From CAYYFX01 sp964571855 (lineage in GTDB: Bacteria; ARS69), in contig CAZNDO010000013.1 of NCBI GenBank assembly GCA_964571855.1, positions 1 to 64,000 of the forward strand: DNA of 64,000 bases, read 5' to 3'. Shown here in pieces: positions 41,533 through 50,218 of this stretch (its first letter is position 1; each line of letters opens with the position of its first letter). Below the pieces are notes generated by a model. That model saw nothing but the letters and a program-made list of their open reading frames with translations. It was not told the origin of the DNA and did no database searches. The translations under genes were made by a program, and so were the position numbers.

Positions 41533-41561
41533 ACGCTAGCCGCGCGCTCCGGGCGCGTCAA
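41533..41561 (-). promoter_or_regulatory. Candidate promoter of sppA
   Basis: On the minus strand TTGACG (41561-41556), a 17-base spacer and TAGCGT (41538-41533). The predicted start lies about 4 bases before the ATG at 41522, so the leader is almost absent. Confidence 0.55.
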
Positions 41562-41569
41562 GCGCGTGC

Positions 41570-41575
41570 TACCCT
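41570..41575 (+). promoter_or_regulatory. Possible -10 box of fpg
   Basis: TACCCT ends 6 bases before the ATG at 41582. No good -35 box is seen at 16-18 bases. The placement fits the leaderless pattern of other genes in the window. Confidence 0.3.
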
Positions 41576-41581
41576 GCGCGA

Positions 41582-42448
41582 ATGCCCGAGCTTCCCGAAG
41601 TGGAAACCGTGGTGCGCGGTCTCGCGCGCGGGCTGGCCGGCGCCACGTTCGTGGCCGTGGACGCGGCGCGTCCGGACTACGTGCTCTCCCCGCCTCCCGG
41701 CGCGGCGGCGCATCTCACGGGCCGTCGCGTCCACTCGGTGACCCGCCACGGCAAGCGCGTGCGCATCCTCCTCGCGCCCGCCGGCGAGATCCTGCTGCAC
41801 CTCGGGATGAGCGGGCAGGTGTTCCTCGTGCCGCCGGATGCCCCGGTGGAGTCCCACACGCACCTGCGGATCCGCCTCTCCCCCGCCGGCGAGCTCCGCG
41901 TCCGCGACCCTCGCCGCTTCGGCGCCGTCTGGATCTCGAACCCCGCCGCCGGCGCGCCCGTGGTCCCCGCCCACCGGATCCGCCACGGCCGCCTGCCGGA
42001 CGCGCTCGGTCCCGACGCCCTCGCGATCCGCTTGCCGGACTTCCGCGCGACGCTGGCCCGCCCGCGCGCGATCAAGGCATTGCTGCTGGATCAGCACGCG
42101 ATCGCGGGCCTCGGCAACATCTACGTGGACGAGATCCTCTGGGCATCCCGCGTGCACCCGCTCACGCCCGCGCACGCGATCGATCCCGCCACGGTCGCCG
42201 CGATGCACCGCCACCTCCGCCGGATCCTGCACGCCGCGATCCGCGCCGGCGGCTCCACCCTCCGCGACTACCGCGACACGACCGGCGCCGCCGGCGCCTA
42301 CCGCGATCGCCACCGCGTCTACGGCCGCGAGGGCGAGCCGTGCCGTCGCTGCGGGACCCGCATCACGCGCGTCCCGATCGCCGGCCGCTCGACGTTCCTG
42401 TGCCGCCGCTGCCAGCAACGACGACGGCTTGGCCGAAGGTCGGGGTAG
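41582..42448 (+). CDS. mutM: Formamidopyrimidine-DNA glycosylase (Fpg/MutM)
   Basis: A 288-residue base-excision repair enzyme that removes 8-oxoguanine and formamidopyrimidines and nicks the abasic site. The N-terminus MPELPEVETVVRGL supplies the catalytic Pro2 and Glu3. The helix-two-turns-helix is seen at LLLDQHAIAGLGNIYVDEILW, and the C-terminal zinc finger is CRRCGTRITRVPIAGRS followed by a second CRRC pair. No ribosome binding site stands before the ATG, and a -10-like box lies 6 bases upstream. It is divergent from sppA. Confidence 0.97.
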   Translation: MPELPEVETVVRGLARGLAGATFVAVDAARPDYVLSPPPGAAAHLTGRRVHSVTRHGKRVRILLAPAGEILLHLGMSGQVFLVPPDAPVESHTHLRIRLSPAGELRVRDPRRFGAVWISNPAAGAPVVPAHRIRHGRLPDALGPDALAIRLPDFRATLARPRAIKALLLDQHAIAGLGNIYVDEILWASRVHPLTPAHAIDPATVAAMHRHLRRILHAAIRAGGSTLRDYRDTTGAAGAYRDRHRVYGREGEPCRRCGTRITRVPIAGRSTFLCRRCQQRRRLGRRSG

Positions 42449-42459
42449 GCGCGAACTCG

Positions 42460-42517
42460 CGACCGGAAGGCCCCGGCGACTTGCCGCCCTCGCCCCCGCG
42501 AACCCGCCCCCCGGTCG
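42460..42517. terminator. Weak inverted repeat between fpg and ligA
   Basis: CGACCGG (42460-42466) and CCGGTCG (42511-42517), with further imperfect pairing of GTAGG and CCTAC outside, enclose a 44-base loop in the convergent gap. It could end transcription from both sides, but the loop is long. Confidence 0.25.
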
Positions 42518-42524
42518 TCGCCCC

Positions 42525-44540
42525 CTACGCCGGCGGTCCTTCGGCCAGGAGCCTCGCGAACGCCGCCTCGTCGAGCACCGGGATACCGAGCTCGTCGGCC
42601 TTCCGGCGCTTCGAGCCGGCCTCCTCCCCGGCGATCAGGTAGCTCGTGGCCTTGCTCACGCTGCCGGCCACGCGGCCGCCGCGCGCGCGCAGCGCCTCGG
42701 CGGCCTGGTCGCGCGTGTGGGAGGAGAGGGTGCCGGTGATCACGAACGTGAGGCCGGCGAGCGGTTTGCCGGCGGCGGTCCTCGGCTCCGTCATCGGGAG
42801 CCCCGCGGCGCGGAGCTTCGCGAGCAGCGTCCTCGTCTCGGCGCGCGCGAAGAACCCGGCCACGGACCCGGCCACGACGGCGCCCACGTCGTGGATCGCC
42901 ACGAGCTGCTCCGCCGTCGCGGACTCCACGGCCGTCATGTCGCCCAGCTCCCCGGCGATCACGCGCGCCACGTGCGCGCCCACGTGCCGGATGCCCAGCG
43001 CGAAGAGGACCCGGTGCAGCGGGCGCTCCTTCGCGGCCGCGATGCCCTCCAGCAGGTTCCGCGTGGACAGCTCGCCCATGCGCTCCAGCTCCACCACGTC
43101 CTCGAAGCGGAGCGAGAAAAGGTCGCCCACGTCGTGCACGAGCTCCCGCGCCACGAGCTGCGCCACGAGCGCGGGCCCGAGCCCCTCGATGTCCATCGCG
43201 CCGCGCGCGGCGAAGTGCTCGATGCGGCCGGTGAGCTGTGCCGCGCACGCCACGTTCACGCAGCGGTAGGCCACCTCCTCCTCGTCGCGCACGAGCGCGG
43301 TGCCGCACACGGGGCACTCCGCCGGGAACTCCCACGCGCGCGAGCGCCGCGGGCGCTTCTCCGGCACGACCCGCGCCACCTTCGGGATCACGTCCCCGCC
43401 CTTCTCCACGATGACCGTGTCCCCCTCGCGGATGTCCTTGCGGCGGATCTCGTCCAGGTTGTGGAGGGTGGCGCGGCGCACGGTGGAGCCGCCCACCACC
43501 ACCGGCTCCAGCTCCGCCACCGGCGTGGCGATCCCCGTGCGGCCGATCTGCACGCGGATGGCGGTCAGGAGCGTGGGCTGCCCCGCCGCGGGGAACTTGA
43601 ACGCGATGGCCCAGCGCGGCGCCTTCGACGTGGCGCCCAGCCGCGCCTGCTGCCGGCGCGAGTCCACCTTCACCACGAGGCCGTCCGTCTCGTACGGGAG
43701 CTCGAAGCGCCGCTCGCGCCAGGTCTCGATGGCGGCCAGCAGCTCGTCCACGTCGCGGCACAGCCGCCGGTGCCCGTTCACCGGGAACCCGAGCTCCGCC
43801 AGGCGATCCATCGCGCCGGACTGGGACTCCGCCTCCACGTCCCCGCCCGCGAGCTGGTACACGAACATGCGCAGCTTCCGCTCCGCCACGAGCTTCGGGT
43901 CCAGCAGCTTCAGGGTGCCCGCGGTCGTGTTGCGCGGGTTCGCGTACAGCTCCAGACCCGCCGCCGCGCGTGCCTCGTTCAGCGCGGCGAAGTCGTCCCG
44001 GTTCATGTAGACCTCGCCGCGCACCTCGAAGCGGCGGGGCTCGTCCACGCGCAGCGGCAGCGCCCGCACCGTGCGCAGGTTCGCCGTGATGTCGTCGCCG
44101 GTGCGCCCGTCGCCGCGCGTGGCGCCGCGCACGAGCACGCCGTCCTCGTACCGCGCGGACACGGCCACGCCGTCGAACTTCAGCTCCACGTGGTACCGGA
44201 ACTCCTCCCCGGGAAGCCCCTCGCGCACGCGGCGGTCGAAGTCCCGCACCTCCTCCTCGTCGTACGTGTTCGCGAGCGAGAGCATCGGCACGTCGTGCAC
44301 GACGGAGGCGAAGCCCTCCAGCGGCGCGCCGCCGACGCGGGACGTGGGCGAGTCCGGGGCGCGCAGCTCCGGATGCTTCGCCTCCAGCGCCTCCAGTTCC
44401 TTCACCAGGAGATCGAACTCGTGGTCGGAGATCTCCGGGGCCGCCTCCACGAAGTACAGCCGCTCGTGCCGGCGGATCTCGTCCGCCAGCTCGCGTGCGC
44501 GGCGCGCTTGCGCGGCCGTCGGCCCTTTCGCCTTCGTCAC
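42525..44540 (-). CDS. ligA: NAD-dependent DNA ligase LigA
   Basis: A full-length 671-residue NAD+-dependent DNA ligase. The Ia domain (HERLYFVEAAPEISDHEFD), catalytic Lys K121 in the ELKFDGVAV motif, the OB-fold, the zinc finger (CPVCG ... RCVNVAC), helix-hairpin-helix repeats and a C-terminal BRCT domain (GKPLAGLTFVITGTLSSHTR) are all readable in order. It seals nicks in replication and repair. GTG 44540 overlaps the CYTH stop as GTGA and fixes the start. It is the last gene of a very long leftward run that begins with porU, an odd place for a replication gene. Confidence 0.97.
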   Translation of the reverse strand: MTKAKGPTAAQARRARELADEIRRHERLYFVEAAPEISDHEFDLLVKELEALEAKHPELRAPDSPTSRVGGAPLEGFASVVHDVPMLSLANTYDEEEVRDFDRRVREGLPGEEFRYHVELKFDGVAVSARYEDGVLVRGATRGDGRTGDDITANLRTVRALPLRVDEPRRFEVRGEVYMNRDDFAALNEARAAAGLELYANPRNTTAGTLKLLDPKLVAERKLRMFVYQLAGGDVEAESQSGAMDRLAELGFPVNGHRRLCRDVDELLAAIETWRERRFELPYETDGLVVKVDSRRQQARLGATSKAPRWAIAFKFPAAGQPTLLTAIRVQIGRTGIATPVAELEPVVVGGSTVRRATLHNLDEIRRKDIREGDTVIVEKGGDVIPKVARVVPEKRPRRSRAWEFPAECPVCGTALVRDEEEVAYRCVNVACAAQLTGRIEHFAARGAMDIEGLGPALVAQLVARELVHDVGDLFSLRFEDVVELERMGELSTRNLLEGIAAAKERPLHRVLFALGIRHVGAHVARVIAGELGDMTAVESATAEQLVAIHDVGAVVAGSVAGFFARAETRTLLAKLRAAGLPMTEPRTAAGKPLAGLTFVITGTLSSHTRDQAAEALRARGGRVAGSVSKATSYLIAGEEAGSKRRKADELGIPVLDEAAFARLLAEGPPA

Positions 44541-45133
44541 CGCCCCGCTCCCGCGCCGGCGCGCTCCGCGAACACCATGTCCCCCACCGGCCGGCCGGCG
44601 CGGGCGCACTCGCGCTCGTGGATCTCGCGGTACGTCGCGGTGTCGAACGCGGCGCCCGCGACGCCGATCGCGGCGGCCGCGGCCTCGATCGCCGCCGGCT
44701 CCCCTTCGATCTCGATCCATGTCCCGTGCGGGATCTCGTCCACCACGACCGCCGCGCCCCCGAGCACGTACTCCCGGCGGTACTTCTGGTAGCGCCAGCG
44801 CACCACCAGCCCGGCCGCCGCCAGCGCCGCGGCCACGGCCTCCGCGTCCGGCACGTCGGCCTCCTGCTCGCGGCGGATCTTGTAGCGCGCGCCCGCGCCC
44901 GCATCCGCCGGCCCCGCGCCCGCCGGCCCCTTCCCCGTGAGCACGCTGCGCGCACCGGCCGTGCGCACGCGCAGCAGGCACCCCGCGCGCGCGAGCGCGC
45001 CGTCCGGCAGGTCGAAGAGCCGGTTGTCCTCGAACGTGCGCGGGACGTGCAGCGTGCCGCCGGCCGCCTCGATGCGCCGCGCGATCCCCTCCGCATCGTC
45101 CACCCGCACCTTCACCTCGATCTCGCGCTTCAC
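44537..45133 (-). CDS. CYTH-domain protein (class IV adenylate cyclase/ThTPase-like)
   Basis: A 198-residue CYTH-fold protein with the N-terminal EIEVKV (the ExExK signature), LLRVRTAG, YKIRREQEADV and the later acidic VVVDEIPHGTWIEIEGE strands that line the triphosphate tunnel. Members act as class IV adenylate cyclases, thiamine triphosphatases or inorganic triphosphatases; the sequence resembles the CyaB group, but the activity here cannot be decided. GTG 45133 has GAGGGGG upstream. It lies 10 bases after the Omp85 gene and overlaps ligA. Confidence 0.88.
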   Translation of the reverse strand: MKREIEVKVRVDDAEGIARRIEAAGGTLHVPRTFEDNRLFDLPDGALARAGCLLRVRTAGARSVLTGKGPAGAGPADAGAGARYKIRREQEADVPDAEAVAAALAAAGLVVRWRYQKYRREYVLGGAAVVVDEIPHGTWIEIEGEPAAIEAAAAAIGVAGAAFDTATYREIHERECARAGRPVGDMVFAERAGAGAGR

Positions 45134-45143
45134 CGAGTCCCCC

Positions 45144-46925
45144 TCAGAACTCCTGCTCCAGACCCACGTGGACCTTGGCGTCGGCGAACCCGTCCCCGCG
45201 GCCGAGCGCCAGCTCGAAGCGCACGAGTCCGGAGCCGCGCGTCAGCAGCGCGGCGCCGACGCCGCCGCCGGCGAGCACGTCGTCCCCGGCGCGGGAGGCG
45301 CCGGACGGCGCGTCCGTCTCGAACCGGTAGCCGCCCACGTCGCCGAACACGTACGCGCGCGACGCGGCGGCGAGACGATAGCGCAACTCGGAGCGGACCC
45401 ACCAGATCCGCGATCCGTGGAACTGCTCCTCCCGGTACCCGCGCAGCGAGTTCGTGCCGCCGAGATAGTACTGGTCGAAGAGCGGCACCGCGCCGGCGGT
45501 GGACCAGACGCCGCGGAACGCCGCCTCCCCGGACAGGACCAGCCGGCGGCGCCACGGCACCAGGATCTGCCCGGACGCCTCGACACGCGTGCGCCGCACG
45601 CCCCGCTCGTTCTCGCGCGCACCGACCAGGGCGCCGGCCCGCCACCCGCGCGCGGGGTTGATGCGACGGTCGCGGAGATCCACGTCCCAGGACGCGGAGC
45701 CGCCGGTCGCGGTCTCCGAGACGTTGTCCCCGGCCGCGTCGTCGAAGGAGCTGGAGCGGCGCTCCGCGGCCAGGCGGAAGGTGGAGAAGTCCCCCGTGGG
45801 CACGGCGACGCCCGCGTCCAGGTCCGTGCGGGAGTACAGCGTGTCGCGCAGGGCCTGCGCCGCGCCGGCCTCCACGCTGACGGGGCTGCCCAGGACCCAC
45901 GGCTCGCGGTAGCGGAACGCGAGGTCCCGCACGTCGCCCGGCTGCTTCGCGAAGCGGAAGGACGCGCGCCGCGCCGTGCCCAGCAGGTTCCGCAGGTCGA
46001 TCTCCGCCTGGCCGACGACGTCGCCGCCGCCCTCGCGGCGCGGGTTGTACCCGAGCGCGCCGAACACGGAGCTGGACGGTCCCTCCTCCACCTCGATCTC
46101 CACCGCGAGACGGTCGTCCCGCCCGCCGCGCACGATCCGCGGCTCGCCGACGGACGCGAACAACCCCTCGCGCCGCAGCCGTCCCGCCATGCGCTCGATG
46201 CGCCGCACGTCCCAGGCGTCGCCCGGACGCACGCCGCCGATGCGGGCCACGGCGCGCTCGTCGGTGCGGTGCGTGCCGAACACCCGCACGGATTCCAGGG
46301 TGACCGGCGGCCCTTCGCCGATCCGCATGGTGAAGGCCAGCCGCCCGTCCTCCGCGCGCCGGAAGCGGCTCGGGTACACGCGGGCGAGCGGGTGGCCGCG
46401 CTCCGAGTAGGTCCGCAGGATCCGCGCCGCGTCGTCCGCCAGCGTGGACGCGAGGAAGGGCCGCCCCGGCCGGAGGTCCATCCGCGCGAGGACCTCGCCC
46501 TCCGTGAGGAGACGCGGGCCGCGCACGTCCACCGCGCCGACGAACACGCGCTCCCCCGCGTCCACCTCCAGCACGACCTCCCGCCTCCCCGCCCGCTCCT
46601 CCCCGGTCCGTCCCCGGACGCGCGCGGCCCACCAGCCGGAGCGGCGCAGCTCCGCCTGCAGCCGCGCGGCCGCCATCGCGACGTCTCCCGGCCCCAGCGA
46701 GTCCCCCGGCGCCCACGGGAGAAGCTCCGCCAGCTCGTCCGGTCCCGCGAGCGCGTCCCCGCCCGGCGTCCAGCCCGCCAGCACGAACGTCTTCGCGCGC
46801 AGCGACGGCGGCACACCCGGCGGCCCGGCCGCCCCCGGGGCCGGAGCGCCGGTGGCGACCCACGCCGCCGCCAGCGCGACGATCCCCGCGCGCGCCCTCC
46901 GGCCCCGATCCGCCCGCCGCGGCAT
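45144..46925 (-). CDS. Omp85-superfamily outer-membrane assembly protein (BamA/TamA-like)
   Basis: This 593-residue protein has a signal peptide and about three POTRA repeats (for example VFVGAVDVRGPRLLTEGEVL and VTLESVRVFGTHRTDERAV). The Omp85 barrel follows from about residue 290, with FGALGYNPRREGG, the signature GGTNSLRGYREEQF and a final VHVGLEQEF strand. It is shorter than BamA (about 800 residues) and close to TamA or two-partner transporters. It should insert or translocate outer-membrane proteins. The neighbouring giant barrel gene upstream is a plausible client. ATG 46925 has AGGAGG four bases upstream. Confidence 0.9.
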   Translation of the reverse strand: MPRRADRGRRARAGIVALAAAWVATGAPAPGAAGPPGVPPSLRAKTFVLAGWTPGGDALAGPDELAELLPWAPGDSLGPGDVAMAAARLQAELRRSGWWAARVRGRTGEERAGRREVVLEVDAGERVFVGAVDVRGPRLLTEGEVLARMDLRPGRPFLASTLADDAARILRTYSERGHPLARVYPSRFRRAEDGRLAFTMRIGEGPPVTLESVRVFGTHRTDERAVARIGGVRPGDAWDVRRIERMAGRLRREGLFASVGEPRIVRGGRDDRLAVEIEVEEGPSSSVFGALGYNPRREGGGDVVGQAEIDLRNLLGTARRASFRFAKQPGDVRDLAFRYREPWVLGSPVSVEAGAAQALRDTLYSRTDLDAGVAVPTGDFSTFRLAAERRSSSFDDAAGDNVSETATGGSASWDVDLRDRRINPARGWRAGALVGARENERGVRRTRVEASGQILVPWRRRLVLSGEAAFRGVWSTAGAVPLFDQYYLGGTNSLRGYREEQFHGSRIWWVRSELRYRLAAASRAYVFGDVGGYRFETDAPSGASRAGDDVLAGGGVGAALLTRGSGLVRFELALGRGDGFADAKVHVGLEQEF

Positions 46926-46933
46926 GCGTCCTC

Positions 46934-49900
46934 CTAGAACAGGGCGCGCGCCTCCGCGCGCGCGAAGTGCAGGGTGGGCTTCCCCGAGAGAGCCTGCCCC
47001 GTGTACGAGAGCGACAGGTTGATCGACTCCGACGCCTTGAGCTCCAGCGACCCGCGCCACTCCACCTCGTCCTCCTCCTCGGTGCGGAAGCGGTTCAACG
47101 GATCGATCCCCTCGCGATCCGTGGGGTGGGTCCAGGTCACCTCGGCGCTCGCGCGCCCCGACCGGCGCACGGCCGTCTGCGCCGCGACCGCGGTCAGCCA
47201 CGCCGACACCGTCGCGTTGGACCGCTCGTTGCGCTCCCGCACCGCGGCCGCCGTCCCCGTCACGCGCGCCGTCGGGCTCGCCTGCCACGCCAGCTCCTCG
47301 CGGATCTCCCGAAGCCGCACGTCGAAGTCCGAGGATGCCCCGCGCGAGTCCTCGCGCGCGTCCTTCTGCCAGGTGACCTGGCTCGACAGCGTCCACGCGG
47401 GATCGAGGCGCGTGCGCGCGCGGACCACCGTGCGCTCCGCCACGAGGTCCAGCCGCGACGACGCGGCCCGGTTGTCCATGGTGTCCGTGCGCTCCCACCG
47501 CGCCGTCACGGACAGCGCCGCCGACTCCGGCAGGAGCGTCAGCTCCTCCCGCAGGACGTACTGGCCGAACACGGTGTGCGCCTCGTCCTGGAAGCGCGAG
47601 AAGTCCAGCAGGTAGACGGGGCCGCGGTCCGTCGTGTCCGTCTCCTCCTCCACGCGCGCGAGGCTCTCCACCCGGAACCACCGGAGGAACGCCGGCGCCC
47701 CGGATGCCGCGCGACCCGCCCGGCGCCCGCCGAGCGTCACGCGCCCGCTCGCCTCGATCGCGAGCGTGGGCCGCTCGGGCGACTCCGCGTCCAGGAGGTC
47801 CGTCACGGAGCGCGACGTGGTCTCGTACACCCACTCCCCGGACAGCACGCCGCCGAACGACTCGTGCGTGAGGTCCGCGCGCGTGAGGTTCGTGGTGCGA
47901 TCCGGGGACGGGCGACCGTCGGCGAAGTCCAGGACGCGCCGGATCCAGGACCCGCGCAGGCGCGTGGACCGGCCCGGCAGCTCCGCGCGCGCCTCGATCG
48001 TGCGCCCCACGGACTCGCGGACCCAGCGTCCGGTGTCCACCACGTCGGTCGTGCGGCGCGCCACGCGCAACTCGCCGCGCGGACCCGCGCCGCTGCCGAT
48101 CGCCACGTTCCCGCCGATCTCCGCGTCGTCCGACCCGGCGAGAAGCGCGCCGGCGCGCTCGTCCGAGCGGTCCTCGCGCCACCACGTGAGTCCCGGCCGC
48201 AGCCAGCCCGTGGCGACCGTCGTGACGTCCGCCCGCTCCCGCCGCAGCTCCCCCTCCACGGTGCCGGCCGTGTCCGCATCATCCGTGCGTCGCACGGACT
48301 CGAGGCTGAAGCGCGCGCCGGGCACGCGCGCGCCGGACCACGTGGCCGACCCCTGCCGCCGCTCGCTGCGGAACCGGCCGGCGCGGTCCAGCACGCCGAG
48401 GCCGCCGCCGAGGGACCACCGGTCCCCCGCGCGCAGCACGGCCTGCGTCTCCCCCACGGACTCGTCCGCCGCGGTGGTGTCCGCGAAGTTCCACACCTCG
48501 CCGAGGTACGCGTCGCGGGTGCGGCCGATCGGCGCGAACTCCGCGGACTGTCCCCGGTAGGTCCCGGTGGCGCGCAGCGTCACCGGATCCCCCCAGCGCG
48601 CCAGCTCCGGGCTCTCCCAGGCCAGCTCCGCCCGGGACGCGACGCCGCGGTTGTCCCCGTCGTCCCCCTCCGAGAACGTGTTGCGATCCTCGTCCGAGAG
48701 CGCCGCGTCCGCGGCAAGCGAGAATCCGGCCACATCGCGCACGGCCACGCCGGCGTCGAACAGCGCGGCGCTGCGCGGCGGCGCCAGGCTCAGCCCGGGC
48801 GTGTAGTCGCCGGCGCCCGCGCCCACGAACCGGAAGAACACGAAGCCCGTCTCCACGTCCCGGTCGCGCACGTAGTCGCCGGCCCCCGCGCCCACGAGCG
48901 TGAACGACACGTCGCACGTGCCCGAGTCCACGCCCGCGTACACGAACACGTCGCCCTCCTGGTCGTAGTCCCCGTCGGGCAGCCCGCAGACGGCCCCGGG
49001 CACCAGCACCGATCCGTCGCCCGCCGCCTCGAGCGCGGCGCGGCGCTCCGCGGTGAGCACGATGTCGTTCGGCTCGTGGTCGTCCGTCTCGGCCACCACG
49101 CCGCCGCGCAGGACGAACCGTTCCCCGGTCCGGCCGGCCGCGACGTCGCCCAGCCAGAACGACCGCTTGTACGGCTGCTCCGCCACCTCGAAGTCCACCG
49201 CGATGCGCGAGTCCTCGGTGATCAGCACGCGGTTCGTGAACTCCAGCTCGCCGCGCGAGTAGTCCATCACGTAGTCCCCGGTCTCGCCGCGCGACAGCTC
49301 GCGTCCGTCCAGCCACACGCGCTCCGATCCGCCGACGATCACCCCGGTCGCCACCTCCCCGCTGCCGGCGAGCACGTACGGGCCCTGCTTGCCCTCGACG
49401 CCGCGGAACTCCGCCGAGCGGAACGTGCCGCGCGTGGATGCCCCCGCGCCGCGCACTTCCGCGCCGCCGGCGCTCACGCGCGCCTGCGCGCCGCTGAGAC
49501 GGCGGTCGAAGTCGCCGAACGCCGTGCCCCTGCGCTCCGCGAGGAAGTCCCCGAGCGTGGCCGCCGCGCGCGCGGACTCGATCCTCACGAGCACCTCGTC
49601 CAGCTCCTGCAGCCGCTGCGTGTTCCCCTCCGGCTGCAGCGGGATGTTCTGATCGGAGAGCAGCGCCGTCACCGTCACGTCGGACCCGAGACGCCCGCCC
49701 ACCCGCACGCGCAGCGACTGCTCCACGGCGGCGTCGCGGTTCGTGCCCGTCTCGAGGGCCACCGTCTTCGCGCCGTCGATCGTCAGTTCGGACTCCACGG
49801 CGCGCTCGAAGCGGTCCGCCGGCGGCAGCTCGGCGGGACGGGCGATGCGCGTCGACTCCGCGGGCGTGGGCTCGCCGCGCCCGATCCCCACGAACTCGCG

Positions 49901-50218
49901 CGGGAGGTCCACCGGCACCCAGGAGTACTCCACCGTGAGCCGCTCGCCCTCCGCAAGGGGGCGCGCCAGAAGGAGGATCCCCGCGTCCGGGTCGAGGCGG
50001 TAGCCCACCTCGGGGGCAAGGCGCTCCTCCCCGCGCAGCACGCGCTCGGATCCCTCGAGAACGAAGCGGTGGGCCAGCAGCACGGACTGCGGCGCCGCGC
50101 CGCGCCCGTCGCCCACAAAGGTCTCGGCGGTCCTCGGGGCGGGCAGGTCCGCCGCCGCCGGGCCGGCCGCCGCGCTCACCGCCCAGGCGACGACGATCCC
50201 CGGCAGGGCGCGGATCAT
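46934..50218 (-). CDS. Giant outer-membrane beta-barrel protein of unknown function
   Basis: A 1094-residue protein with a signal peptide (residues 1-22). Near residues 300-350 is VWLDGRELSRGETGDYVMDY with GELEFTN, a pattern seen in large surface proteins of FCB bacteria. Near 442-472 VGAGAGDY occurs twice, spaced 23 residues apart. From about residue 490 to the end come some thirty alternating amphipathic strands and a final aromatic strand (ARAEARALF), consistent with a large barrel. It is much shorter than SprA/Sov (over 2000 residues), so I do not call it the type IX translocon. ATG 50218 overlaps the NHL gene stop as ATGA; an Omp85 gene follows after 8 bases. Confidence 0.7.
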   Translation of the reverse strand: MIRALPGIVVAWAVSAAAGPAAADLPAPRTAETFVGDGRGAAPQSVLLAHRFVLEGSERVLRGEERLAPEVGYRLDPDAGILLLARPLAEGERLTVEYSWVPVDLPREFVGIGRGEPTPAESTRIARPAELPPADRFERAVESELTIDGAKTVALETGTNRDAAVEQSLRVRVGGRLGSDVTVTALLSDQNIPLQPEGNTQRLQELDEVLVRIESARAAATLGDFLAERRGTAFGDFDRRLSGAQARVSAGGAEVRGAGASTRGTFRSAEFRGVEGKQGPYVLAGSGEVATGVIVGGSERVWLDGRELSRGETGDYVMDYSRGELEFTNRVLITEDSRIAVDFEVAEQPYKRSFWLGDVAAGRTGERFVLRGGVVAETDDHEPNDIVLTAERRAALEAAGDGSVLVPGAVCGLPDGDYDQEGDVFVYAGVDSGTCDVSFTLVGAGAGDYVRDRDVETGFVFFRFVGAGAGDYTPGLSLAPPRSAALFDAGVAVRDVAGFSLAADAALSDEDRNTFSEGDDGDNRGVASRAELAWESPELARWGDPVTLRATGTYRGQSAEFAPIGRTRDAYLGEVWNFADTTAADESVGETQAVLRAGDRWSLGGGLGVLDRAGRFRSERRQGSATWSGARVPGARFSLESVRRTDDADTAGTVEGELRRERADVTTVATGWLRPGLTWWREDRSDERAGALLAGSDDAEIGGNVAIGSGAGPRGELRVARRTTDVVDTGRWVRESVGRTIEARAELPGRSTRLRGSWIRRVLDFADGRPSPDRTTNLTRADLTHESFGGVLSGEWVYETTSRSVTDLLDAESPERPTLAIEASGRVTLGGRRAGRAASGAPAFLRWFRVESLARVEEETDTTDRGPVYLLDFSRFQDEAHTVFGQYVLREELTLLPESAALSVTARWERTDTMDNRAASSRLDLVAERTVVRARTRLDPAWTLSSQVTWQKDAREDSRGASSDFDVRLREIREELAWQASPTARVTGTAAAVRERNERSNATVSAWLTAVAAQTAVRRSGRASAEVTWTHPTDREGIDPLNRFRTEEEDEVEWRGSLELKASESINLSLSYTGQALSGKPTLHFARAEARALF

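Noticed and set aside
46934..50218. SprA/Sov type IX translocon
   Set aside because: At 1094 residues it is less than half the usual size, and no specific SprA motif could be confirmed by eye.
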